Source of the DNA: Phycisphaerae bacterium
GTDB lineage: Bacteria; Planctomycetota; Phycisphaerae; Sedimentisphaerales; Anaerobacaceae
Length of the DNA: 44,166 nt
Direction: 5' to 3'
NCBI GenBank assembly: GCA_016782865.1
Contig: JADHXR010000053.1
Coordinates: forward strand, 1-44,166
In this document: one piece after another, positions 24,482 to 32,509 of the stretch
Position numbering within the stretch: the first letter of the stretch is position 1
How the letters are laid out: each line of letters opens with the position of its first letter
Notes under the pieces: model-generated
Told to the model about the DNA's origin: nothing
Database searches by the model: none
What the model saw: the letters and a program-made list of their open reading frames with translations, nothing else
Translations under genes and position numbers: made by a program

Positions 24482-25429
24482 TTATAGCGTTACCGTCAGG
24501 TACTGCGTGTCGTCGGCGAACCGCACCGCCCCTTCGAAGGCGGCGGGCACAAGGATACAATCGCCGGCACAAAACTCAACTGGATCCGCCTCGGTTCCCA
24601 GAATCGTTCCCGAGCCTGACATGAAAATCAGTGTCTTCATCTTGCCGGGCGACAGAAGAACCTCGCAATTCTTGCTCTGATGGCCCTTGTCAATCTTGAA
24701 GTATTCGCAATCGACCAACCGGCCCATGGTAGCGACGCCAAGATCGTCACTGGACATGTCAAAGTGAATGCTCTCGAGGGCCTGCTCGATGTGCAGCTCT
24801 CTGGCGTTGCCCGCGTCGTCGAGCCTGTTCCAGTCGAATACGCGATACGTCGTATCCGAAGGCGTCTGAATCTCCGCTATCAGCAGACCCCGACCGATCG
24901 CGTGAGCGGTCCCCGCCGGAAGAAAATGACACTCGCCCTCGGTTACCGGCACCCTGACCAACATATCGGCCACCGTGCCTTGCTCTATCGCCCGGGCGAA
25001 TTGCTCTTTCGTCACGCCATCCTTTAGCCCCTTGTAAATAACCGCACCTGGCGCCGCCGAGATAACATACCAGCACTCGGTCTTGGGCTCGCCCTGGCCC
25101 GTTCGCTTACAGGTCTGGGGATCGGGATGAACCTGCACGCTGAGAACGTCCTCGGCATCCAATATCTTAATAAGCAACGGAAACGGCGCCGGAAAATCCT
25201 TGTCTCCTGTTATCTCTTTCGGATATTTCTCAATTACCTCGCGGATACTCAGCCCGGCCAATTCACCGTTAGCGATCACGGACCTATCCTTCGGCAGATC
25301 AGCCAATTCCCAACTTTCCCCGATTCTTTCACCGGCGGGGAGTTCTTTGCCAAAGACCTCTTGCAGCTTCCTCCCCCCCCAAATCCGCTGCTTGTATATC
25401 GGCCCGAATTTCAATGGATATGGTTTCAT
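24482..25429 (-). CDS. manA: Mannose-6-phosphate isomerase, class I cupin type
   Basis: The 315-residue protein is a short Bacillus-like type I phosphomannose isomerase, interconverting mannose 6-phosphate and fructose 6-phosphate with zinc. It starts MKPYPLKFGPIYKQRIWGG, then shows GESWELAD, the zinc-site segment VLSVQVHPD with the Gln and His ligands, ECWYVI with the Glu ligand, and FLPAGTAHAIG with the last His. The ATG at 25429 is chosen because the family begins there; 40 further codons in frame upstream come from a dispersed repeat. The gene supports GDP-mannose or related sugar supply for the adjacent polysaccharide precursor genes, though it runs convergent to the ATP-grasp gene. Confidence 0.9.
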   Translation of the reverse strand: MKPYPLKFGPIYKQRIWGGRKLQEVFGKELPAGERIGESWELADLPKDRSVIANGELAGLSIREVIEKYPKEITGDKDFPAPFPLLIKILDAEDVLSVQVHPDPQTCKRTGQGEPKTECWYVISAAPGAVIYKGLKDGVTKEQFARAIEQGTVADMLVRVPVTEGECHFLPAGTAHAIGRGLLIAEIQTPSDTTYRVFDWNRLDDAGNARELHIEQALESIHFDMSSDDLGVATMGRLVDCEYFKIDKGHQSKNCEVLLSPGKMKTLIFMSGSGTILGTEADPVEFCAGDCILVPAAFEGAVRFADDTQYLTVTL

Positions 25430-25499
25430 AACGATAATTCTAACAGCAGCCTTGTGTTTGGTCCAATCCAATTCCAGTAATGCCGTTTCGAATCTCCTA

Positions 25500-25748
25500 T
25501 TAACCTCAGAGACCGCGGAGAACGCAGAGGAAACAGAGTTTGCAGTCAATTACACCCACGTGAGTCTTTACGCATCAAGAACTTCCGCGCACTCTGCGTT
25601 CTCGGCCGTAAAATGGCAATATTGGCTTTGTTTTTTCAACGGACCCATAGCCACCAAGGCACCAAGCATGCCCTGAGCGTAGTCGAACGGGGCACTAAGG
25701 TACACTTCGACGTTGGATGTTCCTTGTTCGATATTCGATATTCCAACG
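25500..25748. repeat. Cluster of short dispersed-type repeats
   Basis: Several repeat-like modules lie back to back in a non-coding stretch. The first is an inverted pair GCGGAGAACGCAGAG (25515-25529) and CTCTGCGTTCTCGGC (25592-25606), matching at 14 of 15 positions. The second is a CACCAAGG/CACCAAGC doublet (25652-25667). The third is CCCTGAGCGTAGTCGAACGG (25671-25690), with GTCGAA later mirrored by TTCGAC. The fourth has 7-bp ends CGTTGGA (25711-25717) and TCCAACG (25742-25748) around two TTCGATA heptamers (25727-25740). From memory, such sequences are widespread in planctomycete and cyanobacterial intergenic DNA; the window itself shows only the structures. Confidence 0.6.
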
Positions 25749-25755
25749 CGTGCTA

Positions 25756-25772
25756 TCGGCGATAATCGCCGA
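25756..25772. promoter_or_regulatory. Perfect 17-bp palindrome upstream of the prepilin-like gene
   Basis: TCGGCGAT (25756-25763) and ATCGCCGA (25765-25772) form an 8-1-8 perfect dyad. It lies about 58 bp before the -35 box of the prepilin-like gene, in the range of an activator or repressor site. Confidence 0.45.
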
Positions 25773-25824
25773 AGATCCTGGAAATCTTGTCCAAAAAGGC
25801 CGGCTGGAATTTGTCTTAGACAGA

Positions 25825-25859
25825 GGATGTTGAAACATCCCCTTAGAGTGTGCTACAAT
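25825..25859 (+). promoter_or_regulatory. Promoter with a dyad across the -35 box
   Basis: TTGAAA (25830-25835) is separated by 18 nt from TACAAT (25854-25859). A perfect 7-2-7 dyad, GGATGTT (25825-25831) and AACATCC (25834-25840), covers the -35 box, an operator-like position. The predicted leader to the ATG at 25949 is about 80 nt. Confidence 0.55.
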
Positions 25860-25948
25860 GATCTGAGAGAAGTGCCGCCAAGACCATCATCTCTGGTAAG
25901 TAGAGTGTCCGGGTCAGAAAGGCCTTCTTCGAGCGAAGGAGAACAACT

Positions 25949-26746
25949 ATGTGCAGGCGAAAAGGTTTCACGTTAATAGAGCTTCTGGTGGTGATTGCGA
26001 TTATTGCGCTGCTGCTGTCGATCCTCATGCCGGCCTTGAGCCGTGTCAAGAAGCAGGCCAGGGGCGTCGCCTGCCAGGCGAACCTGCACCAGTGGAGTCT
26101 CATATATAAGTTGTATTGCGATGACAACGATGGCAACTGGCTCAGCGGCCGCGGCGGCGGCAGCGGTCGCTGGTGGTTCCAGCCTATAACCGACCTCTAC
26201 ACGGTCGAGGAGAAAATCCGCGTCTGCCCGCAGGCGACTAAGCCTCCCGCCTCCGGCAACATCGGCAACTGGGCCAACCACGCCTGGCAGACGGGCAACC
26301 GCGGTACTACCGACTACTACGTCGGTAGCTACGGGCCGAACGGCTGGATGTGCAACGTACCGGCCGGCCAAACCAGCATGTGGGGCCGAAGCCCCGCCTC
26401 CGACCATTGGCGCAGGCCTGACGTCAAGGGGGCCTACAACATCCCCATGTTTACCGGCATGTGGTGGGTCGACTCCTGGCCACGCCACACCGACGCCCCG
26501 GCCGGCAGCACCACCACCGTTACGGGCAACGTCAACTCTCAAGAGATGCAGCGGGCCTGTGTCAACCGCCACGGCGGATTCCAGAACACCGTCTTCTGCG
26601 ACTGGTCCGCACGCAAGATCGGCATGAAGGAGTTGTGGACGTTGCGGTGGAACCGGAGTTTCGACGTCAGCGGGCCCTGGACAAAAGCTGGCGGCGCCAA
26701 CCCCGACGACTGGCCCCAGTGGATGCGCGGATTCAAAGATTACTAG
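25949..26746 (+). CDS. Prepilin-like secreted protein with N-terminal methylation motif
   Basis: The 265-residue protein starts with a near-perfect type IV prepilin / type II pseudopilin leader: a short basic part, then [19 protein letters not shown], cut after Gly by a prepilin peptidase. The rest is a globular domain rich in Trp and Gly (WWFQPITDLYTVEEKIRVCPQ up to its VCPQ motif, HGGFQNTVFCDWSARKIG). The closing stretch FCDWSARKIGMKELWTL matches the position of the H-X9-DG end found in planctomycete proteins of this kind: the His of RHGG is followed nine residues on by CDW rather than DG. Planctomycetes carry many such proteins, often of unknown role. It follows a promoter with two palindromes and stands alone. 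The ATG follows GAAGGAGAAC. Confidence 0.88.
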   Translation: MCRRKGFTLIELLVVIAIIALLLSILMPALSRVKKQARGVACQANLHQWSLIYKLYCDDNDGNWLSGRGGGSGRWWFQPITDLYTVEEKIRVCPQATKPPASGNIGNWANHAWQTGNRGTTDYYVGSYGPNGWMCNVPAGQTSMWGRSPASDHWRRPDVKGAYNIPMFTGMWWVDSWPRHTDAPAGSTTTVTGNVNSQEMQRACVNRHGGFQNTVFCDWSARKIGMKELWTLRWNRSFDVSGPWTKAGGANPDDWPQWMRGFKDY

Positions 26747-26968
26747 CTTCTGAATGAATCGCTCACGGTCCGAATCTTGCCTAAAGATACAAATTGGCTC
26801 ACAAAATATAGTTCACGATTCCGCTGATAGACCCATGGAAATCGGCAAAACACGCTCGTGTTTGATAGTGCCAGTGCATGCCACAAGGGGTTTTCAGCAG
26901 AACCAGTTCATAAGGGCCCCAGATTTTGCCCCAAAAGCCCAAAGAAGTCTATCAGAGTGTCGAGTATG
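26747..26968. other. Intergenic region before the membrane protein gene
   Basis: No gene is supported here. A 76-codon plus-strand frame from 26754 lacks a ribosome binding site and any family resemblance. The only clear element is the extended -10 promoter that follows at 26969. Confidence 0.5.
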
Positions 26969-26977
26969 TGGTATAAT
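26969..26977 (+). promoter_or_regulatory. Extended -10 promoter
   Basis: TGG followed directly by TATAAT (26972-26977) forms an extended -10 element. The region 17-18 nt upstream has no good -35, which such promoters can do without. The leader to the ATG at 27003 would be about 19 nt and holds GGGAGAAG. Confidence 0.55.
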
Positions 26978-27002
26978 CCATTAGGTTCTTTGGGAGAAGA
27001 AT

Positions 27003-27875
27003 ATGGCCGCTAAGAAGAAGGTAAAGGCGCGCAGCAAAAAGAAAGCAGACGATTTGACACAATGGGGCAGGACTGTGCTATACGCCGCGATTTCGCTCGG
27101 CAGTTTCCTGTGCGCCTTGCTTCTCTTAGTCTTGCTTTTATGGAAAGCAGACAAACTTACTGCGCTCGGCCTGACCGGTAACTTGTACTACCTTATCCTG
27201 CTCCCACTGGGGTTGTCGGTAGCGGCGTTTCTGTTCGGTACAATGAAATCGTATGCCCGTTATACGGGAAAACACCTCGGAGGGACCCTGGTGCTGGGCG
27301 GTCCGATCGTAGCGGTTGCCATGGTCGTCATCGGCGGATTTTGCCTCGTACCGGATGTTACGACCTTTCCGCTTACGGTTTACGTGCACGGTGAGAGCGG
27401 CCAGGACTCCATCGTTCTCAAAAACACAGGCTACGTTCTGATTGACCTTGGGCTGGATCGCCGACGCGAACCGATTGGAGACAAGGGCCAGGCCTACTTT
27501 CCCGCGATCCCGGCCAGTTTCCGGGGGCAGGAGGTAATCGTTTTGCTTGAGTCCGACACATACGAGCCGGCCAATTCGGGTCAAAAGCACAACCTTGACG
27601 GTACGAGTCTCTACCTGCCCGTGCGAAAGAAATCTGGGCGAATCTACGGTCGCGTGCAGGATGAGGCCGGCAGACCATTGCTGGGCGTCACTGTCACTGG
27701 TGCCGGCCTTTCGATGCAAACCGACAAGAACGGCAGTTTCGAGCTTGCGATCCCTCCCGACCTCATGCAGGAGGAATTCTCCCTTCAGGCTGTCGCTACC
27801 GGTTACGCCCCGTGGCACGGGACCGTCGTTGCCAACGCAAACGAGACAGTCGTGATTCTCAGGGAGGGCCAGTAG
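27003..27875 (+). CDS. Membrane protein with carboxypeptidase-regulatory-like domain
   Basis: The 290-residue protein has a very basic N-terminus (KKKVKARSKKK), three hydrophobic helices at about residues 25-48, 60-78 and 93-117, and an outer C-terminal part. Residues about 215-285 (GRIYGRVQDEAGRPLLGVTV, TDKNGSFELAIP, GYAPWHGTVV) match the carboxypeptidase-regulatory-like (transthyretin-type) beta-sandwich, usually involved in binding or stabilizing surface proteins. The segment before it (FPLTVYVHGESGQDSIVL) is not recognised. The start follows GGGAGAAG. The next gene begins immediately after the stop and carries the same type of domain, so the two products probably interact at the envelope. 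Function unknown. Confidence 0.75.
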   Translation: MAAKKKVKARSKKKADDLTQWGRTVLYAAISLGSFLCALLLLVLLLWKADKLTALGLTGNLYYLILLPLGLSVAAFLFGTMKSYARYTGKHLGGTLVLGGPIVAVAMVVIGGFCLVPDVTTFPLTVYVHGESGQDSIVLKNTGYVLIDLGLDRRREPIGDKGQAYFPAIPASFRGQEVIVLLESDTYEPANSGQKHNLDGTSLYLPVRKKSGRIYGRVQDEAGRPLLGVTVTGAGLSMQTDKNGSFELAIPPDLMQEEFSLQAVATGYAPWHGTVVANANETVVILREGQ

Positions 27876-29678
27876 TTGACTATGCGATGCCGAACGACCA
27901 TTTCGTGCATCCTGTTCCTGACGGGCGCTCGCATTGACGCGACCACGCTCAGAGGCCTGGTCATCGAGAACGAACTGGGTGGGCCGCCGATGGCCAATAT
28001 AGAAATCAGCGCAGTGGCGGGCGCCAATTCGTGGGCAACACAGACGAACGGTGCGTTCAAGCTGGAGTTTCCCAAAAAACACCCAGGCGACGTTGTGCAG
28101 ATTGTTGTGAACAAGCTGGGGTACGTTGTGGTCAACGAGGTACAGTTGCGCCGTCCTCTTCCCAGAGATGCCGATTCCGAGCCTCTCACAATTGTACTGT
28201 GCAAGGCGGAAGTTCGGGAGGAGATGGCCCGGCGCTTCTACCGCCTCAAGAGCTTCGAGGCAATCGAGCAGACGTATGAGAAACGTCTGGCAGAACTCAA
28301 AGACGGACGCAAGGCGGATGCAGAAGCCCTGGTCAGGCTCAGCGCCGAACGCGACCAGGCCAAAGCGGCGGCGGAGAAGGCGGCCGAGCAGCTTGCCAAA
28401 CTCAGGCCTGAACTGACCTCAAACCTTTATGCAGAGGCCACGCGTTTGTTCCTGGAGGGTAAGGTTGAAGAAGCGATAGGTGTCCTGGACGAAGAGAAGC
28501 TGCGCCGCTCGCTGGCGGTTGCGAGAGAACTGAGGGCCGAGGCGCAGAAGGCCATCGATGAAGCCATCCAGGGTTACCTCCTCAAAGCCCAACTTCTTAC
28601 GACCCAGTTCCGCTTCGACGAGGCGGAGATGACCTATCAGATGGCCTGTGACGCTGAGCCCCAGAATTTCGAAGCCAGTTTTGCCTACGCGAAATTCAGT
28701 CTTGATCTAAATCGCTACCACAACGCACTCGAGGCTTATCAGCGCTGTTTGGAGTCAGCGAGGAAAACCGCGGAGAAGGCCAACATAGCAGGCGCGCTGA
28801 ACGGTCTGGGGAATCTTCACTATCGCCAAAACCGGATGGGAGAGGCCCACAAAGCCTACGAGGAGGCCTTGGCGTTTCGCCGTCAGTTGGCTGAGCAGAA
28901 CCCAGAGACCTATCTGCACGACGTGGCGATTACGCTGAACAACCTTGGGAACCTTAACGTCGACCGGAGCCGACTGGAAGAGGCCGGCAAGGCGTACGAG
29001 GAGGCCTTGGCGATTCACCGTCAGTTGGCCAGGCAAAACTCGCAGGCCCATCTGCCTTACGTGGCGATGACGCTGAACGGTATAGGGATTTTTCATTGGC
29101 GCCAGAACCGGATGGAGGAGGCGCGCAAGACGTATGAGGAGGCGCTAGCCACACACCGCCAGTTGGCTGAGCAGAACTCGTGGACCTATCTGCCCTACGT
29201 GGCGACCACGCTGAACAACCTGGGCGTTCTACATCGCGACCAGAGACGGTTTGAGGAGGCCTACAAAGTGACCGAGGAGGCGCTGGCGACGTATCGTCAG
29301 TTGGCTGAGCAGAATCCGCAAACCTATCTGCCTTATATGGCGACCACCCTGAATAACCTGGGGCTTCTTCATCAAGACCAGAAACGGACGGGTGAGGCCC
29401 ACAAGGCGCACGAGGAGGCGCTGGCGATTCGCCGTCGATTGGCGGAGCAGAACCCACAAACCTATCTTCCAGACTTGGCGATGACGCTGAGCAACCTGGG
29501 GATTCTTCATAAGGACCAGAACCGAACGGGTGAGGCCCGCAAGGCATACGAGGAGGCGCTGAGCATATATGAGAAGTTTGCCCGGCAGAATCCTGACCGA
29601 TACAATCGTGACGTCGCGCGCGTGAAGCGTCTTCTACGAGAACTCTTCGGCGCGAAGAAGGAGGCGAGAGACCGGTGA
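27876..29678 (+). CDS. TPR protein with N-terminal carboxypeptidase-regulatory-like domain
   Basis: The 600-residue protein has a short hydrophobic N-terminus (ISCILFLTGA), a carboxypeptidase-regulatory-like domain at about 22-108 (LRGLVIENELGGPPMANIEI, TNGAFKLEFPK), an Ala/Glu-rich predicted coiled coil at about 110-175, degenerate TPRs and then six nearly identical 46-residue TPR modules at residues 304-579 (each like TLNNLGxLHxDQxRxEEAxK and YEEALAxxRQLAEQNPxTYLP). The modules resemble kinesin-light-chain-type TPRs. The gene begins right after the previous stop. The TTG at 27876 is 8 nt past AGGGAGG, so it is preferred by spacing; the ATG at 27882 is the alternative. It is probably a scaffold at the periplasmic side working with its upstream partner. 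Confidence 0.8.
   Translation: MTMRCRTTISCILFLTGARIDATTLRGLVIENELGGPPMANIEISAVAGANSWATQTNGAFKLEFPKKHPGDVVQIVVNKLGYVVVNEVQLRRPLPRDADSEPLTIVLCKAEVREEMARRFYRLKSFEAIEQTYEKRLAELKDGRKADAEALVRLSAERDQAKAAAEKAAEQLAKLRPELTSNLYAEATRLFLEGKVEEAIGVLDEEKLRRSLAVARELRAEAQKAIDEAIQGYLLKAQLLTTQFRFDEAEMTYQMACDAEPQNFEASFAYAKFSLDLNRYHNALEAYQRCLESARKTAEKANIAGALNGLGNLHYRQNRMGEAHKAYEEALAFRRQLAEQNPETYLHDVAITLNNLGNLNVDRSRLEEAGKAYEEALAIHRQLARQNSQAHLPYVAMTLNGIGIFHWRQNRMEEARKTYEEALATHRQLAEQNSWTYLPYVATTLNNLGVLHRDQRRFEEAYKVTEEALATYRQLAEQNPQTYLPYMATTLNNLGLLHQDQKRTGEAHKAHEEALAIRRRLAEQNPQTYLPDLAMTLSNLGILHKDQNRTGEARKAYEEALSIYEKFARQNPDRYNRDVARVKRLLRELFGAKKEARDR
28785..29612 (+). repeat. Six 138-bp coding repeats (46-residue TPR units)
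   Basis: Six head-to-tail units of 138 bp encode the TPR modules at residues 304-579. They stay similar at the DNA level (recurrent GAGGAGGC, CGTCAGTTGGCTGAGCAGAA and CTGAACAACCTGGG), which points to recent duplication or gene conversion and makes copy-number change between strains likely. Confidence 0.8.
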
Positions 29679-29740
29679 GGCGTTCTTTATGTTGGGTCTT
29701 GGTGGATTCTGAGGGCCAGATCATTTCCCGGAGTCCGCCT

Positions 29741-29768
29741 CAATAATCAGTAGTCAATAATCAATAAT
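29741..29768. repeat. Heptamer array, four units (CAATAAT type)
   Basis: Four consecutive 7-bp units read CAATAAT, CAGTAGT, CAATAAT, CAATAAT, followed by CAATGAG. The array lies between the convergent TPR and amidase genes, the same kind of setting as the array at 24451-24478. Confidence 0.88.
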
Positions 29769-29797
29769 CAATGAGCGAGGCTTGCCTCGGCGTTTGG

Positions 29798-30718
29798 TTA
29801 GCTCAAGTAATCTAGGATGCCGTCGGCGATGGCCTGGGCGATGCGGTTTTGGAAGTAGGGGTCTTTCAGCAGGGCGGCTTCGCTGCGGTTTGTCAGGTAG
29901 CCCATCTCGACCAGGACGGCGGGGCCGCTGGTGTCGGTCAGGACGCGGTAACTGGCTGTTTGCGTTCCGTGGCTGGCCAGACCCGTTTGGGACATTGAAC
30001 GCGCGATGGCGCCGGCCGCCCGGAAGGAAGACCGCGAGGCTGAGCGTGCTACGTACATTGTGTAGCCGCGCCTCGAACTTTTCGGGAAGGAATCCGAGTG
30101 GATGCTCACAAACAAGTCCGCCTCTAGTCTGTTGGCGATGGCCGCACGCTCATCCAGCTCGACGAAGCTGTCGCCCGAGCGGGTCATTCGCACGTTCAGC
30201 CCCTTCTCGCTGAGCAAACGGGCGACTTCGGATGCGACCGCGAGGTTGATGTCTTTCTCGTAGAATCCAAGAACGCTCTTTGCGCCGGGGTCTTTACCGC
30301 CGTGGCCTGCGTCGATAACGACACAGGCCGACAACCTGCGAAGACCGGCTTGCGGCCCGCCCTCGGGGTGCTGCATTGCGGGCCGTATCTTCGATATCAG
30401 AGACCTCGATACGCGGATTTGCCCGCCGCTTTTGTCGACTTTGCCCACTGGGGCGACCGGCTTGGCGTTGACGTATACCCGCGCTCCGCTGATAGTAAAG
30501 ATCAGTACGGTATTGGCCGAGTCCTTCAGCATTACGTGGGTAGACGTCGTTTCGCTGACGCGCAGTCCGAGAAGTCTGCCCAACTCGCCAACAGTGACCA
30601 TCTGCGAGTCAGTGCCGGATTGCCCGTCAACGACAGGGCCGTCGGAAGGTTGCCCGCAACTGGCGGTCAGGAGAGCTGCCGCGGTGAATAGCATTATCAA
30701 ATTCGACTTATTACCCAT
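29798..30718 (-). CDS. N-acetylmuramoyl-L-alanine amidase lipoprotein
   Basis: The 306-residue protein has a lipoprotein signal (FTAAALLTASCG) and a C-terminal amidase_3 (AmiC-like) domain, which cleaves the bond between muramic acid and L-alanine in peptidoglycan. The zinc ligands are visible: His in VVIDAGHGGKDPGA, Glu in GFYEKDINL, His in FVSIHSDS, and the catalytic Glu in VLVEMGYLTN. The N-terminal part (MVTVGELGRLLGLRV, VYVNAKPVAPVG) resembles a copper-amine-oxidase-N-like or AMIN-like substrate-positioning domain. It is separated from the upstream gene by 116 bp and may have its own promoter. Its presence agrees with peptidoglycan in planctomycetes. Confidence 0.9.
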   Translation of the reverse strand: MGNKSNLIMLFTAAALLTASCGQPSDGPVVDGQSGTDSQMVTVGELGRLLGLRVSETTSTHVMLKDSANTVLIFTISGARVYVNAKPVAPVGKVDKSGGQIRVSRSLISKIRPAMQHPEGGPQAGLRRLSACVVIDAGHGGKDPGAKSVLGFYEKDINLAVASEVARLLSEKGLNVRMTRSGDSFVELDERAAIANRLEADLFVSIHSDSFPKSSRRGYTMYVARSASRSSFRAAGAIARSMSQTGLASHGTQTASYRVLTDTSGPAVLVEMGYLTNRSEAALLKDPYFQNRIAQAIADGILDYLS

Positions 30719-30834
30719 TCCGCAATTGTATCGGCAGTATAGGTCGTTTTACATTAGAATCTTACTCGCAATTCTCGCTATTGAGATTTCACGTGCAGGC
30801 CGGGCACCTGCCTTCAAGCCGACCCGGGCGGCTA

Positions 30835-31677
30835 TTACCAGCATTCACTTTGCGGCCTGAGATTGCACGACAGCCAGCTTTCGGCGAAAAGGGCAAAATC
30901 CTGAAAATCCACTTTGCCGTCTCTATTTGCGTCGGCTCGTTCATAGTGATCGTTGGTCTTGTCGCCTTCGTCGCCGAGCCAATAGTAGCTAAACTCCACG
31001 AGGTCCCTTTCGTTCACCTTACCATCGACGATCAGATCTCCGGCCGGAGGTTCTGCGTTGAAGACAATGGTGAAGGGCTCCGACGGTTCATACTGCTGTC
31101 CGTAGTCCAGACCATCTAAAAGGCGAAAGGTGATCCAATGCAGATTCTCGCCATCCACTGCCTGATACGACATGTGCATATGCCCATAGCCGCGTAGGTT
31201 GTGGATATAGCTATGGCTGAAGCTCTGGCCGACGGCGTCGATGATAAATTGCGGATATTCTTTGTGCACGGCGCGGAGCCCCACCGACATATCGATACAC
31301 TCCACGATGATGTTGTAGTCTACATCGGGATCGCCGGCGAGCGTGCGGTTGGGATCGTACGTATAAGCCGCATTTGGATTCGTGCTCTGAAAGGCATCGA
31401 AGCCGGGCTCGCCAATTCGATATGAATAGCCCGGAAAGATGCTTCTGTGTAAGGGATAAAACCAGTTGGCGTATTCGGTATCTCCGCTGTCCCGGTATTT
31501 CTGTCGGCAATCGACAAATAATTTCTTGTCGTCGTCGGTGTCTTCGATGCCGTCTCGATTACGGCCGATGATGAAGTGATCGAGCGGACACTCCGCTTGC
31601 GCTCCGGCGGATGCCGTCAGGATGATGATCAATACTATTCCTATGTTGATTCTTGATGTCATTTTCTGTTCTTTCAT
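30835..31677 (-). CDS. Secreted protein with HxHM motif and dockerin-like calcium repeats (paralog 2)
   Basis: From the ATG at 31677 the protein has 280 residues; the ATG at 31662 is nearly as good. A signal peptide (INIGIVLIIILTASAGAQA) leads into CPLDHFIIGRN (30-40) and DTDDDKKLF, shared with the protein at 32510-33424. A His cluster follows at 154-168 (HSYIH, then GHMHM). Two EF-hand/dockerin-like calcium loops close the protein (DLIVDGKVNERDLVEF at about 214, DANRDGKVDFQDFALF at about 249), a typical planctomycete tail. I do not recognise the central domain. It is the last of the genes behind the Fur-like regulator. Metal binding at the surface is likely from the His pattern; the role is inference. 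Confidence 0.75.
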   Translation of the reverse strand: MKEQKMTSRINIGIVLIIILTASAGAQAECPLDHFIIGRNRDGIEDTDDDKKLFVDCRQKYRDSGDTEYANWFYPLHRSIFPGYSYRIGEPGFDAFQSTNPNAAYTYDPNRTLAGDPDVDYNIIVECIDMSVGLRAVHKEYPQFIIDAVGQSFSHSYIHNLRGYGHMHMSYQAVDGENLHWITFRLLDGLDYGQQYEPSEPFTIVFNAEPPAGDLIVDGKVNERDLVEFSYYWLGDEGDKTNDHYERADANRDGKVDFQDFALFAESWLSCNLRPQSECW

Positions 31678-31700
31678 CTCTCTTCTCACGCATCCGATTC

Positions 31701-32486
31701 TCAAGGTATGTCTGGCCATTTCGGCGCCGCTTCGGGGTACCAGTAGCACATGCCCGGCCACTGGTACGTCTGCTCGAAGGCCAATCCCTCGGCGTGCCCA
31801 TCGGCAAAAAGATAGTTGGAGGTTTTCTTATGCCGGTCCCAAGCGATGAACCGCTTGGCATATTCGATCGATCCTTCCCAGGTCTCCGGGTGGATATGAT
31901 CGGCCAGATTGAAGCTCTCCGTGTCGGGTGCCTCGCTGATCCAGATGCAGTACATCGGGCGTCGAATTTTGGTAACATCATTGTATCGGTTCATGTGTGC
32001 CCCGTAGCGGTAATGGATAGGATCCAGCAGGGCGTTGACGGCAAAGCTGGAGTATCGCGCATCTTTCTGGTCTTGTATGGGTTTGTTCCAATCCACAAAG
32101 TCCTTAGCCCTGTCACCGGGACATTGGAAAAGCAATCGTTCGCGTGTGTACCCGGCCAGGATACGAAGCCAGTGGTCGTTCGGATCTTCACAATGACATG
32201 AGCTCGGAGGCAATCGGTAGTCGGAGTCGAGTAGATACGCCGAGACGGCGATACCCATCTGGCGCATGTTGCTCAAGCATGCGATCTTTCGGGCCTGCTC
32301 ACGGGCCCGGCCCAGGGAGGGCAGCAGAACCCCTAAGAGAAGGGCGATGATCGCAATCACGACCAACAGCTCAATAAGCGTGAAACCCGGCGCTCGCCTA
32401 TATAACGAAGCACGATATCCGTGGTGTCGGAAGACATCGCGGATACGTTGTGACGTCGATCTCAATAGAAACAAATCCGTTTTCAT
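31701..32486 (-). CDS. Prepilin-like protein with H-X9-DG motif
   Basis: From ATG 32486 the protein has 261 residues. It has an unusually long leader of about 33 residues before the prepilin motif [19 protein letters not shown]. The globular part ends with the His of DRHKK followed nine residues later by DG ([11 protein letters not shown]), the H-X9-DG signature of the large planctomycete prepilin-like group. [20 protein letters not shown] right after the helix is also typical. It lies between two secreted paralogs on the same strand, 24 bp from each neighbour, which suggests a joint transcript and a possible part in exporting or displaying them through a type II-like apparatus. No other part of such an apparatus is in the window. 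Confidence 0.87.
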   Translation of the reverse strand: MKTDLFLLRSTSQRIRDVFRHHGYRASLYRRAPGFTLIELLVVIAIIALLLGVLLPSLGRAREQARKIACLSNMRQMGIAVSAYLLDSDYRLPPSSCHCEDPNDHWLRILAGYTRERLLFQCPGDRAKDFVDWNKPIQDQKDARYSSFAVNALLDPIHYRYGAHMNRYNDVTKIRRPMYCIWISEAPDTESFNLADHIHPETWEGSIEYAKRFIAWDRHKKTSNYLFADGHAEGLAFEQTYQWPGMCYWYPEAAPKWPDIP

Positions 32487-32509
32487 GATCGATCCTCTTT
32501 TTTCAACGG

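Noticed and set aside
25500..25772. Possible CRISPR array or small mobile element
   Set aside because: The repeats are of different types and not evenly spaced, there are no spacers of equal length, and no cas or transposase gene is present.
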